A stretch of DNA of 64,000 nt from Taxillus chinensis (Eukaryota; Streptophyta; Magnoliopsida; Santalales; Loranthaceae): positions 35,295,664 to 35,359,663 of the forward strand of contig CM042088.1 of assembly GCA_023512835.1 (NCBI GenBank). Reading direction: 5' to 3'. The position numbers were made by a program, and so were the translations under genes. Position 1 is the first letter of the stretch. Every line of letters begins with the position of its first letter. The notes under the pieces were generated by a model. It ran no database searches and had not been told where the DNA came from. It saw only the letters and a program-made list of their open reading frames with translations. Of this stretch, positions 44,758 to 57,500 are shown piece after piece.

Positions 44758-46135
44758 ATGGCACCACCGAGGAGAGTTGTCCGAGGCCAAGGCCCTGGCA
44801 GAGGAGCCCACGATAGAGTCGGGGCACCAGGGGCAGCAGAGCCCGCAGCGAGAGATCGTCGGCTCCCGTTGTGGGACCTGATTTGGCTCAGGTATTGATT
44901 CGATTGCAGGAGGCCATGCAGGGTATGCAGGGCTCGATGAGGGATATGGCTAGAGAGGTGGATGAGCTGAAGAGGCAACGGCAGCCTCGGCGGCCACCAC
45001 GGCCTCAGCGAAGCAAGAGGCGAGGGTGGTGCAGGATGTGCACCAGCAGGAGGTCGTGATAGAGCCGGCACGACGAGGAGTGGATTGGGCCGCACGGTTT
45101 TGAAACATGCACCCAGGACTTTTGAGGATGGTTCACGGCCTGAGGTAGCCGAGGACCTGGATTAGATGGACAGAGGACATCTTTGAGATGATTGGGGTGC
45201 CAGGATGAGGAGCGGGTGCGCGTGGCGACGCACTATCTGTTGGGTATCCCACGCAGTGGTGGGAATCCACTAGAGCTGTCCATGGCAATCGATGAGCCTG
45301 GAGAGAGTTTGTTGAGCGCTTCTTTGGGGAGTATTTTCCCACTCGTTGCGGTATGCTCGACGTAGAGAGTATTATGAGCTTGTGCGGGGTAGCATGAGTG
45401 TGGGGGGAGTATGTGCAGGCCTTCACAGATTTGGGGCGGTTTGCTCGGAGTCTTGGGAAAAGGAAGGCCGAAAGACGCAGGACTTCATTCAGGGCTTGAG
45501 GCCATCTTTGAAAAGACAACTGGAACCGATGCGATTGACCGGCCTACCTGGGAGGCGGTCGACAAGGCGATCATTATTGAGCGAGGTCAGGATCAGGCGA
45601 GAGCCCAGAGGCCGGGCGGTTCGGCAGGTCCGAGCAAGAAGAGGCAGAGTGGGGAGAGCAGTGCCGCTCAGCCTGAGAGGAGGCAGGTGCAGAGGGTTTC
45701 TAGCCAGGCGGTGGGACCCCGTGAGAGTTCATCCAGCAGGAGGCCAGGGACCTGTTGGAGTTGTGGTTTGACCGGGCATGTCTCGAGAGACTGCCCAAGG
45801 AAAAAGATGACCTGCTTCCGATACGGGAAAGTGGGGCATGGAGCTAGGGAATGTGTTACCCTTAGCTCAACCAGCAGTGTAGGCCCTCGTCCGAGAGATC
45901 ACGGACAGAGGAGTGGGGCTCCATCTCAGAGGTCAGTGCCGCCGGCACAGAGCACGCAGACGCGACCTGCGGTGCAGCAGCCTCAACGGGAGGCACAGGG
46001 TCATGTTGATCAGCGGGGCAAGGCCCCAATGGGCCAGGCTAGTGGCAGTGGACCACGAGGGAGGACTTTTGCCCTCACCAGCAGAGAGGCAGAGGTTCCA
46101 CCAGTGGATGAGGCAGAGCAGGACCTTCAGTGGTG
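44758..46135 (+). pseudogene. Tekay-like gag, frameshifted
   Basis: Starts at ATG 44758 (MAPPRRVVRGQGPGRG) and continues in shifting frames. A recognisable capsid part lies around 45350-45560 and an Arg/Ser/Gln-rich tail from 45600. The zinc knuckle CWSCGLTGHVSRDC (about 45752-45793) is intact. A second knuckle-like motif reads CFRYGKVGHGAREC, with Tyr in place of the second Cys. Gag forms the particle and binds element RNA. Confidence 0.8.
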
Positions 46136-46159
46136 AGAGGTACCATCATCATTTCTCAT

Positions 46160-49100
46160 ACTATTTGTTCGGGTTTTGATTGATACCTGGTGCTACCCAT
46201 TCTTTTATTTCGTATGCTACGGTGGTTGGCTTGGAGTTAGACCAGGAGACAGTGAGTCAGTCTCTGATGGTTGCTTCACCTTTGGGTGGAATTGTGATAC
46301 TTGAGAGTATCTGTCGTGCTTGTCAGGTAACACTTGGGGGTGTTAACCTGTTGTGTGATTTGTATGTCATGGAGTTAGATGATTTTGATGTTATCCTGGG
46401 TATGGACTGGTTGGTCTCCGTGGAGGCCAAGATTGATTGTTTTCGACGGCGTGTGACGTTTCTCACACCAGGAGGGCACGCGGGGTGTCTTTGTGGGTGA
46501 GTGGACCGAGGAGGCATGCAAGGTTGGGACCATTGAGGCATGGGTGGGGTGATGTGACCCACCGGTTAGCCGGCTTGATGTTGGTTGACAGGAGGAGAGA
46601 GGGGAAGGCTGTTTTGCCACCCATTGTAGATCAGTTCCCGGATGTGTTTCCCGAGGACTTGGTCAGTTTACCACCCGTGAGGGAGGTAGAGTTTTCGATC
46701 GAGTTGTTGCCAGGGACAACACCGATCAGGTTAGCGGCCTACAGGATGGCACCGACAGAGCTTAGAGAGCTCAAGAGACAGATAGATGACCTATTGGCGC
46801 GAGGCTTTATCAGCGGAGTAGCTCACCGTGGGGTGCTCCAAGTGTTGTTCGCCAAGAAGGCGGATGGTTCACTTCGGCCGTGTATAGACTACCGGAAGTT
46901 GAACCAGGTGGATCGTGAAGAACAGGTATCCATTGCCGAGGATCGATAACCTGTTCGATCGGTTTCGAGGTGCGAGATGGTTTTCCAAGATAGATTTGAG
47001 ATCCGGATACCATCGGTTGAGGGTTAGGGAGGCGGATATCCCTAAGACTGCGTTTAGTTGTCGCTATGGGCATTATGAGTGGCTTGTGATGCCGTTTGGG
47101 CTCACGAATGCTCCAAAGAAGTGTTTATGGGATTGATGAACCAGGTGTTTGCTCCATATTTAGATATGTTCGTTGTGGTGTTCATTGACGATATTTTGGT
47201 CTATTCGGCGACCAAGAGGGAGCATGAGGAGCACTTGCGGGTTGTGTTGCAGACCTTGCGGGAGCATCGATTGTACGCGAAGTTCACAAAATGTGACTTC
47301 TTGGTTGCAACAGTGCACTTCTTGGGGCATGTGGTATCTTCGGAGGGTATCACGGTGGATCCTGAGAAGATTGAGGCGGTCATGTCGTGGAAGAGGCCCA
47401 CGGATGTGTTTGAGATTCGTAGCTTCCTTGGTTTGGCAGGCTATTATCGGAGGTTCGTGGAGGATTTTTCCCGGTTGGCGGCTCCTATGACACACTTGAC
47501 TAGGAAGGGAGTTCCTTTCATTTGGTCCGATGCGTGTGAGAGTGCTTTCATGGAGCCGAAGGCACGATTGACCTCAGCACCTATCTTGATTCTTCCACAG
47601 GAGGGTGTGCCTTTCGAGGTGTATTGTGATGCTTCCAGGGTGGGACTTGGTTGTGTGTTGATGCGGACTCGGCAGGTGATTGCTTATGGGTCTAGGCAGT
47701 TGAGACCACATGAGCAGAGCTATCCCACGCATGATTTGGAGTTAGCCGTAGTGATCTTTGCACTTAAGAGGCGGGCAAGATTATCTCCTTGGGGAGAAGT
47801 TTGTGGTGTATACGGACCACAAGAGCTTGCAGATATATCTTCTCTCAACGAGACCTGAACCTTAGACGGAGGCGGTGGGTGGAGTACCTGCAATGGTTTC
47901 GGTTTGATATGATGTATACCCCTGGGAAGGGTAATGTGGTGCGGATGCTCGAGTAGGAAGAGCAGGGCCGTGGTGGCCCATTGTGCCATTAAGGAATGGG
48001 AGATGATGGGTCGGTTGGCGGCGATGAGGTTGCGAGATGGTGACCAGCGAGGGGCGAGGGACCCTCGGTGTTGTTATAGCGAGTCCCAAGAGATGCAACA
48101 CAGGATCATAGAGGATCAGTGGGGGACATTGATTGTGAGGTCATCCGCGACAGGATTCAGACTGGGCAGGTATCTTCTGACTGGACTGAGGATGCAGAGC
48201 ACGTGCTGCGGTATAGGGGTAGATTGATAGTTCCCACTTCTCTTCAGGAGGAGGTTCTTCGGGAATTTCACCGGTCGAGGTTATTGTACATCCTGGTGGG
48301 ACCAAGATGTACCATGCTTTGTGAGAAGGCGTTTGGTGGCCAGGCTTGAAGAAGGCCATTGCTGATTTTGTGAGGAGGTGTTTGACCTGTCAACCAGTCA
48401 AGGCGCAGCACCCGAGATCGCCTGGTGAGTTCCGTCTTTGCCGGTGCGAGTGGAAATGGGACCACGTGACCATGGATTTTGTCACTGGACTTCCTCGTTC
48501 CAGGGGACACGACACTATATGGGTTATTGTGGACCGATTGACCAAATCGGCGCATTTTATTCCGATTCGAGAGACAGACCCAGTGAGGACTTTGGGACAG
48601 AGGTATATTGATGTTATTGTGCGGTTGCATGGAGTCCCATTATCTATTGTATCGATCGGGATGCGAGGTTCACCTCTCGTTTTGGAGACAGTTGCGGCGA
48701 GCTTTGGGCACTAGGGTGAACCTCAAGATGGCCTTTCATCCGCAGACGGATGGCCGGTCCCGAGCGGACGATTCGGACGCTCGAGGATATGTTGCGTGCC
48801 TGTGTCCTAGATTTTGGAGGTTGTTGGGAGACTCACCTTCCTTTGGTGGAGTTCTCTTACAATAACGGTTATCAGGCCACGATTGGGATGGCTCCGTATG
48901 AGGCGCCGTATGGGCGGCCTTGTAGATCACCCTTGTGTTGGGCACAGACGGGAGAGACAGCAGTTCTCGGTCCCGATATGGTTCGAGAAACCACGGAGAT
49001 AGTGCGATTGATTAGACAGCGTATGCGACGACATAGAGTAGAGCGAGAAGTCCTACGCGGACCGAGGCGTCGACCCTTGCGGTTTGAGGTGGGTGACCGT

Positions 49101-49521
49101 GTATTTTTGCGGGTTTCGCCGCGTCGAGGGCATCGGAGGTTTGGACGTGGATCCAAACTCTCCCCTCGTTTTGTGGGGCCGTTTGAGATTGTTGCCACCG
49201 TGGGCGCAGTGGCTTATCGGTTAGCTTTGCCACCGGAGTTAGCGCGGGTACATGATGTGTTTCATGTGTCTCGGTTGAGACGGTATCACCCAGATCCTTC
49301 TCATGTGCCTGGACTATCGCGAGATAGACTTGGGCGATGATGGTGCCGTTGTTGAGATGCCGGCACAGATTTTGGACAGGCGGGACCAGGTCTTGCGGGG
49401 CAAGACGATCCCACTAGTTCGGGTGTTATGGCGACACCGAGGCATGGAGGAGCAAACTTGGGAGAAAGAGAGCCAGATGCGGGTTCTTCATCCTGAGCTG
49501 TTCGAGGGCGATCGGTCGTGA
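46160..49521 (+). pseudogene. Tekay-like pol (protease, RT, RNase H, integrase, chromodomain), frameshifted
   Basis: Domains in order. Protease: GATHSFIS near 46189, with a shift right at the active-site Asp-Thr-Gly, then VILGMDWL. RT: 46630-47300, with [34 protein letters not shown] and FIDDIL at 47181. RNase [14 protein letters not shown] near 47617 and [13 protein letters not shown]. Integrase zinc finger and core: CLTCQPVKAQ, MDFVTGLPRSRGHDT and VDRLTKSAHFIPI, with a shift at the second catalytic Asp near 48655. The C-terminal end has FVGPFEIVATVGAVAYRL, HDVFHVSRLRRY and a chromodomain-like PLVRVLWRHRGMEEQTWE (49415-49464). At least six frame changes make it non-functional as sequenced. 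Confidence 0.88.
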
Positions 49522-49775
49522 GGTGGGGAGGATGTGAGGACCTTTCCTGAGGTATGAGTTATATTTTATGCATTTGTTTTGCATATGTTGTTTGAGATGT
49601 GGTTTAACTCGTTATTGTTGGATCTTGTGCCCAATATGGGTTGTTTGGCTTGTTGTGCATTGCCTTGCACATGTGTGATCGGTGATCATGTTTGATGTTT
49701 TGTTGTTGGGACATTGAGCTTGAATTTTGCTATGTCATTTGGGCATGTGTTTTATTTTCGAGGACGAAAAGTCCT

Positions 49776-49788
49776 AAGGTGGGGAGGA
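49776..49788 (+). other. Polypurine tract
   Basis: AAGGTGGGGAGGA directly abuts the 3' LTR. It is the expected primer for plus-strand DNA synthesis. Confidence 0.8.
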
Positions 49789-52029
49789 TGTAAAGACTCG
49801 TATTTGGGTAGTCTTGAGAGATAGTCATTCTATGGGAATGTAACTATCAGACGGTAGTGTAGCCGTCAATGTGAGCATTTTGATCGTACTTGGGCCCGAT
49901 TCGAGTCGGGGCCCCGTTTGACCTGATTGTTGACTTTTCGGGGTCTATTGGTTGACTTTGCGTTTGAGCGGTCATTTGGGTGTACTAATATCGTGTAGTA
50001 TTGTGCTCGTCATTTCGAGCGTTTTGACCGTAGTTTGACTCAATTTGGAGTTCGGGACCTTGGAGGTTAATTATTGACTGGGTCAATGGTTGACTAGGTC
50101 GGTTAGTAGCAAAAATATAAATAGGGAAAGAGAGCTTCCACGTTACGTTTTAGCATTTCGCATCTGCGTTGGAGAGCTTAGAGAGAGAAAGAGAGAAGGA
50201 AGCTTGGAGGCCTTGGCGATTTGGGGCGTTTTGAGCTCGTTCAAGCATCAAGAATCATTCCAGGTAGGTGTTCCCTTGATTCTTCACCCTTTTCTTGCTG
50301 TTTTTTTTTGGATTAACATGTAAGAATTTGATGAAATCATGCAAATTCGTGTTGAACCCTAGAAATTGGGGAAAAACCAATTTTGGGTTGAATCTTGTAT
50401 TTAAATGCGTTCGAGGGGTAAGACGTGATTTAAAACCTAATATATAGTATTAGGTATGAGTTTTATGAGATTCCGGGTTGAATCCCAGACGAGAAACAGG
50501 TGAAAAACGATGATGAACAAGAATCGTCGTGAACCGGGTAGAGAACGGCCGATGAGATCGACTGGAAATTGAAAATTTCGAATGTGCGATTTCGAAGGTT
50601 CGAAGGTTCGAAGGTAGGTTCGATGTAGTGTAATTTCGGGTGTCGAATGTGAAATTTTCGAGTGTCGTTTCGAAGGTTCGAAGGTACTTGAAGGGGAGTT
50701 TCAAGGCGGTTCATGGGTACTTCGAAGGTAGTTTTCGAAGGTAGTTCGAGTGTAGGTTCGAGGGTCGAAGGCGGTTCGAAAAGAGATTCGAAAATACAGA
50801 TTCGAAATGCAGATTCGAAAATGTAGTTTCACCTGGCGATTCGAAATACGATTGACTGGCTGGACCTATTTACATTGCAACCTATACCCATCTACACATT
50901 TAAGTATTACTTAAGTTACAATGTAAATAACGAAATACCCCCCATTTGGACTCAAAGAAAAATACTAGAAAAATTAATTCCCATTATTTCAAAATGTGAA
51001 ATTTGGGATTTAGTGTAAAATCTCGGAAAAACCCAAAAGTTCGTAGTGGTGAATTTTTGGAAAGTGGGGTTAGACATCTCGAGAAAAATCCCCAAAAAAT
51101 CAGATTATCTTATTTATGCTATGGGAACCCAATGCCGGGACTTTTAATTTCAAGAAAATAGGCTGCTATGGGTACTTCCTTCATAAATCAAGGATTGAGG
51201 ATTTACTTGTAGAAGACCGGCTACGAGTCCAAAGGAAATGTCGAGAATGACATGCCATACTCATGTTAGTATGTTGATGTGAGGTATTGGGGCACGGACT
51301 CCGTGACTTGTTTGGGTTCTCACCGTGATGCACCGATGGTGCTATGTGGTTGACATGGCGGGCATATGCACCGATGGCAGGCCGGTGTGGTGGACCGTGT
51401 CCGGGCATATAACGGCGTGGTAGGGCCGAGTGCCCGAGCTGGGATCCTAGTGAGGATCGTGGACAAGCCGTCTGTGTGGGCAAGCTAGGTCCTGATGTTT
51501 GTTTGCGGCCGAGTCCCGATGATTGTGCACACTACACGGTGCACGAGTACACGAGCATGTAGTATAGACTTGTATGTTTGCATGATGTGGAGTGTCGGGG
51601 TCACCTACCGAGCTTGTCGCTCACCCCTACTTGTTGTTTACCTTTTTCAGGTGTGACCCGAGACTAGTGGAGGACTTTCTTCCAAGAGGACGTGCCCACT
51701 ACTCGATGTATGATGCAAGACTATATTCGTATTCTCGTATTGTGTATTGTATTATGTTTGTATCCCGGACATGGGTCCAGTGGACAGTTGTATTTGCATC
51801 TTGTTTGTGATGTGATGTCAGTATGATTGTTTGACTTAATGTGTGCATGATGATATATGGGAAAGTACAGGATTACCCTTGATGTATGACTGTACAGGGT
51901 TGCATATTTGAGACAGCACCCGCGGTATAGTCTCTATTGGTGCTAGTCACCAACCCCTTGACCTTTCGGGTGCGGGCAAGGGGAAGTCATGTACCCGGTT
52001 CCGGGTTCCCTGGAATTCGGGGCGTGACA
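49789..52029 (+). repeat. 3' LTR of the Tekay-like element
   Basis: 2241 bp, TGTAAAGACTCG to GGCGTGACA. It appears to be the unrearranged version: TATA box at 50116, TTCGAA array at 50575-50825, then about 830 bp absent from the 5' LTR, then the shared end. Confidence 0.9.
50575..50825. repeat. TTCGAA-type TCGA-core array in the 3' LTR
   Basis: TTCGAAGG, GGTTCGA and GATTCGAAAA words repeated about twenty times in 250 bp. It lies some 450 bp downstream of the LTR TATA box, probably within the transcribed leader. The inverted counterpart is at 43260-43480. Confidence 0.85.
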
Positions 52030-54170
52030 ATCTTGACCACCTCTCTAAAGTCCTATAAGTCTTATCTATCAATTGCCTATTCGCCAAGAAATCCAAATGT
52101 TGTTTTGGCTTATTGAGGGTGTCATACTTGGGATATCTTATTTCCTTTGCAGGGGTAGCAGTGGATCCAGCCAAGATTAATTCTATCCTCAAATGGCCTA
52201 CACCCACCTCGGCAAAAGAAGTACGTAGCTTTCTTGGTTTAGCAGGCTACTACCGCAAGTTTATTAGTGGCTTTGGAGGGATTTCCACTCCGCTCACTCA
52301 CCTATTGACAAGTGCTGGGTTCTAATGGACATCAAAAGCAATTGTTCTCCCAATTAAAGAAGGTGCTTTCATGTCCGTTAGTCCTCCCCTTACCAGATTT
52401 CACTCAATCCTTTCTCATCAAATGCAATGCTTATGGCATCGACATTGGAGCTATCTTACAACAATAGGGCCGACCTATTGCTTACTTTAGTGAGCTTTAA
52501 AACCTTTGGTTTTGACTTTATCAACATATGAGAAAGAGATGCTTGCCATAGTCAAAGCTATCTAATCGGAAGGCCCTTTTTCGTTCATAAGGATCACAAA
52601 AGCTTAAAGTAAATGTTGGAGGAATGCATTATAATGCCCGCTCAATCACGGTGGCTACCAAAATTCCTCGGGTATGATTACATCATTGAGTATAAAAAAT
52701 GGACATAAAATTGTGGTGCGAATGCTCTCTCTAGAGTTAGTGAGCTCGACTTCCTTTCTGTGTCCTCACCCATCACAACCTAGTAGTTCATACTCCAACA
52801 AGAAGTCACAACTAATCCATTCTACAAGCAACTTGTAGAATCTCTCCCTGCTCATTATTCCATATGAGATGGGGTGCTCTTCAAACATGGAAGTATCTAT
52901 TTAAGTCCCACGTTTCAGCTCATTCCTACCATTTTGTCAACTTACCATTCTTCACCATTTGGGGGATACTTCGGCTATCATGAAACATTGAGTCGCCTTT
53001 GCGCCAATTTCACGTGGCCTCACATGAGCACAACTATCAAAGACTTCATCAAGGATTGTGTGGTATATCAAAGTTGTAAATCAAAGAATACATAGCCCGC
53101 GGGATTGTTATAGCCTCTACCAATACCCAAAAAAATCTAGATAGATATCTCCATGGATTTTGTGGAGGGGTTGCCATTATCATGCAACAAAAATGTTATT
53201 ATGGTCGTAGTTGACCGCTTGTCCAAGTACACTTTCTCCTGCTTAAACATCCATTCACTGCCCTCACAGTGGCTCAAATATTTATTGACCAGATTGTGCG
53301 CTTGCATAGCATGCTATCCTCTATCGTAAGTGATCGTGATAAATGTTTTTTGAGTCTATTTTGGAGGACTTTGTTCTGGTCACAGGGGACAGCTCTCTAT
53401 ATAAGCTCTAGTTATCATCCATAGATCGACGGTCAAACATAAGCAATCAATAGAATACTCGAACAATACCTGCGGTGTTTCACACAAGAACAACCTAGTA
53501 GATAGGCTGACTGGGTTGCCTGGGTGGAATACAGTTAAAACACTGCCACCCACTCATCCACCAAACTATCTCCTTTTGAAGCAACATATGGCTAGCCTCC
53601 TCCAAATATTCTTCTTTACACCCCTAGCACGACGAAAGTGTTGTGGATGACATTTTGTGCACTTGTGATGCTATTCTCCATACCTTACGACAAAATTTGA
53701 AGGTTGCCCTCGACCGCATGAAGTCCCAAGCTGACCTCCATCGGTGAGATATTGTTTTCGAAGTAGGTGATTACATGTACCTCAAATTGCAACCATATAG
53801 ACAGAAGACTGTAGCCACCTGCCACTCTATCAAGCTAGCGCCCCGATACTTCAGTCCATACAAGATCCTTGCACGAATCGGTTTAGTGGCTTAAAAACTA
53901 AAATTATTAGAGACTTCCCAAATCCATGATGTCTTTCATGTGAGTATTTTAAAATAGCATGTCGGCCCTGTACCTTTTGTCCTTCATCAATTACTCTCCA
54001 TCTCAGACACCTCCACCACGTCTGGTATCCTTCCTTAACCTGAGGTGGTGTTGGATACTCGTGTGATCTAAAAAGGCCTTTATCGCCTCAAAACCGAGAT
54101 ATTAGTTAAATGGGTGGGTGCGCCCATGGAAGACGCCACTTGGGAAAACCGTTGACATTTTATGAAGACT
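52030..54170 (+). pseudogene. Reina-like pol, second half (RNase H, integrase, chromodomain), degraded
   Basis: Resumes after the Tekay-like insertion: YLGYLISFAGVAVDPAKI (about 52119), [18 protein letters not shown] and then RNase H remnants. Next come the integrase zinc-binding region (HETLSRLCANFTWPHM...CVVYQSCK, 52980-53090), MDFVEGLPL and VVDRLSKY in the integrase core (53152-53230), and IHDVFHV near 53925. A chromodomain-like WVGAPMEDATWEN ends at about 54150. Numerous stops. Confidence 0.8.
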
Positions 54171-54223
54171 TACTCGGGCTTCATCCTTGAGGGCAAGGAT
54201 ACTCTAAGGGGAGAGGAATGGCA

Positions 54224-54541
54224 TGTATTATCTCCATCAAACCGGGTCGACTCCAACTAGGTCAAACACTTCATTAGTTGAGAGAAGAGGACTTAGTTAT
54301 AGTTGTTTTTATAAATAAAAACTTCATTAGCCAGGGGAAGAGGACTAGGTTTTGTAACTTTCCTTGGATTTTATGTATTGACCCTCTGCTTTATTTTTTG
54401 TTGTTTATGTTTTGCAAATACTCACTTGGCTTCTAAATAACTAGTGAGCTATGGAATAAAGTATAATAGAAAATAACTTCAGATCCCTATTTTTCTCCCT
54501 GATATTCTCTTTCCCTCTTTCATCCCAAACATTACACATCA
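54224..54541 (+). repeat. 3' LTR of the Reina-like element
   Basis: 318 bp from TGTATTATCTCC to ACATCA, preceded by the purine-rich AAGGGGAGAGGAATGG. Followed by the target duplication CATTG. Confidence 0.85.
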
Positions 54542-54546
54542 CATTG

Positions 54547-57500
54547 CTAGTTTTTTTTCCACTTAGGGAAAATTCAAGAATGGTTCCAAGAAAGGCCATA
54601 ATCAAGGCTATCACAAGAAGCGAAATCCAATTAACAAAGGTGGCTACAAAATTGAGAAGAAAAGGACTAAGCTTTAGTGCTTTGTGTGGGGAAAAACCGA
54701 TCATAAAGCTTACCAATGCTATCAGCGTCATGAATAGTAAAAGGGAAATGAAAAAGTTGATGGCAAAGCTATAAATTAAGTGAATCTTGTTGAATCAAAG
54801 GAAGTCATTTGCTGCAGTAGTCGTTGAAGCCAATTTGGTTGAAAACAAGTTTGATTGGGTACTGAACATAGGAGCCTCTAGACATTATTTGCTAATAAGG
54901 ACCTATTCCATGACTTTGATAAGGCTGCAATGAGGAGTACGTCTATATGGGGAACCAAAGTGTCACTAGAGTCTTCGGTAAAGGGAAGATTTTCCTCAAA
55001 TTCACTTCTAGAAAAAGTTTAGCTTTAAATAATGTGCTTTATGTTCCTTCTTTGTGTAAGAATTTAATTTCTAGTGCTTTGTTGAACAAAACAGGTTTGA
55101 AAATTGTGTTAGAGGCCGATAAAATAGTCTTGACCAAGAATGGGGAATTTATGGGGAAAGGATATTTATTTGAGGGTCTTTTTATATTAAACATTGAATC
55201 CATTGATTTGTAATGGTAGTACTTCTACTTCCGCTTATACTGCTGAATCCATTGATTTGTAGCCTGGTAGACTTCGTCATGTAAACTTAACTTCTATTAA
55301 AGGGCTTAAAACACTAAACTTGATTCCCTCTTTTAATGTGAATGAGTTTTTTAAATGCTTAGTTTCTATTGAAGCTAAATATGCCAAGAAACCTTCTAAA
55401 TTTATTGAAACTATAAGGTCAAAACTTTTAGAATTAATCCACACAGACTTGGCTAACTTCAAGAATATTGTTAGCAAATAAGGTAAAAAAAATATTATAT
55501 GATTTTTATAGATGACTTTTTTTGATATACTAAAATTTGTCTCCTAAGAAATAAATTCGAGGTTGAGGAAATGTTCCTGAGGTATAAGTCAAAGGTGGAA
55601 AATGAATTGGATAGGAAAATAAAAGGGGTTAAATCTGATAGGGGTGGGGAATATGATACTACTAACCTTAAGGAATTCTGTAAAAAAAATGGGATTATAC
55701 ATGAACTTAGTGCCCCATATTCTCCTCAATAGAATGGGATAGTTGAGAGAAAAAATAGAACTATCAAAGATATGATGAATGCTGTGTCAATAAACTCGGG
55801 TTTGCTTGATAACCTATGGGGGAAGCTATTCTTTCCACTTGTTACATTCTTAATAGAGTTCCACATAAAAGGATGAATTTAACCCTTATAAGTTATGGAA
55901 AGGCTTTCCTTTTAATTTAAATTTTAAAAAAAGTGGGGGTATCTTGCTAAGGTTTGTCTGTCTCCTCTTAAAAGGTCCACCGTAGGTCATAAAACGTATG
56001 ATGTAGTTTTTATTGAATATGCTCATATTTTGTTGCTTATAGATTTATGTCTCTCAAGGACAGCTCCATTTTTGAATCTCGTGATGATGAGTTTTTTGAA
56101 CATGTGTTTCCTTTAAAGAAATCTTTAACTAGTTCTAATTCTGTTTATTTCGGTGCTAATTGTGTACCTTTGTCCTTACCTTGTTCTTCTTCCTTTGAAA
56201 AAGAGCATACATATGAATCTAGGAAAAGTAAAAGGCAAAGGGCTAAAAAAAGATTTTTTGACTACATTTTATCAATGTAATATTAATTGAAAATTCTGAT
56301 AAAATTGATGAGCATGTGGTTTCTACTTTATTTATTGGTGAAGACCCTAAAATATATAATAAGGCTAAACTTCTATAGATGCTACCTTTTGGAAAGAAGC
56401 AATACAAAGTGAGCTAGATTCCATTTTGTCTAACCATACTTGGGATTCAATAGACTTGCCTAAGGGATCCAAACCCATTAAATATAAATAGATCTTTTGG
56501 AAGAAATTGAGGACTAATGATACCATTGATAAATTCAAGGCTAGGCTAGTGGTGGCTAGCAAAGAAAGGATTTTGATTATTTTGACATTTATTCTCCTGT
56601 TACTAATATTGCAACTATAAGGACTCTTGTCACCTTGGATGCTATTTTTAACTTAGTTATACATTAAATGGATGTTAAAGAAACCTTTTTAAATGGTGAT
56701 TTAGAGGAAGAGATATATATGGAACAACTTGAGGGTTTTGGTTTTCCAAATCAAGAAGATAAAGTGTGTAAACTTGAAGTCCTTGTATGGACTTAAATAA
56801 GCTCCAAAACAATTGTATGAGAAATTTAATTGCATATTAACTTCTTCTAGTTTTGTGCTAAATTATTCGGATTCCTATCTTTATTAAAAAATGTTTAGAT
56901 TTGATTATGTTATCATTTGTATTTACGTTGATGACATGTTAATCTTTGGTACCAATGTGAATGTGGTCAATGAAACCAAAAAGGTTTTTGTCCTCCCATC
57001 TTGACATGAAAGACTTAAGAGAAGTTGATGTAATTTTAGGGGTTAAACTGACCAAAATGGAACATGGTTTCTCAATGGGTTAAGCTCATTACATAGAAAA
57101 AATATTGAGAATAGTTAATTACTTTGGTTTGTGTTCCATTAAAACTCTATATGATTCTAGCATTCACTTGAAAAAAGAAAAAGGTGAGAGTGTGCATCAA
57201 TCTGAATATGTAAAAATTATTGATAGTGTAATGTTTCTTATAAACTATACCCGTCTTAACATAGCTTATGTAGCTAGTAGGTTGAGTCATTATACTCACA
57301 ATCCAAGTAATGAACACTAGAATGCTCTTTTTTGTTTGCTCAGATATTTGAAAGGGGCCATGAATTGGGGTTTGTATTTTTATAAATTTCTAAGTATTTT
57401 GGAAGGATTTTGTGATGTTAATTGGGTGAACGACAATGATGAAGTGAGTTCTACAGGTGGTTATGTTTATATTCTAGGTGGAGAAGCTATCTCTTAGAAA

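Larger units (their letters stand above)
42475..52029 (+). mobile_element. Tekay/Del-like Ty3/Gypsy (chromovirus) element
   Basis: 9555 bp, flanked by a perfect 5-bp duplication ATCTT (42470-42474 and 52030-52034). 5' LTR 1806 bp, primer site, gag, protease, RT, RNase H, integrase, chromodomain-like tail, polypurine tract, 3' LTR 2241 bp. Domain style, long LTRs and initiator-Met primer fit Tekay/Del. The first 330 bp of the two LTRs differ at only a few positions, indicating a recent insertion, yet the coding region is full of frameshifts. It is the innermost element of the nest. Confidence 0.92.
39406..54541 (+). mobile_element. Reina-like Ty3/Gypsy (chromovirus) element, interrupted
   Basis: LTRs of 317 and 318 bp enclose about 5.0 kb in total once the two nested insertions are removed. 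Target duplication CATTG on both sides. The order gag, protease, RT, RNase H, integrase, chromodomain and the short LTRs fit the Reina lineage of chromoviruses. The coding regions are heavily mutated and the LTRs clearly diverged, so it is older than the Tekay-like element inside it. Confidence 0.85.

Noticed and set aside
44427..45095. His- and Pro-rich minus-strand ORFs
   Set aside because: Antisense of the leader and gag of the Tekay-like element; no domain.
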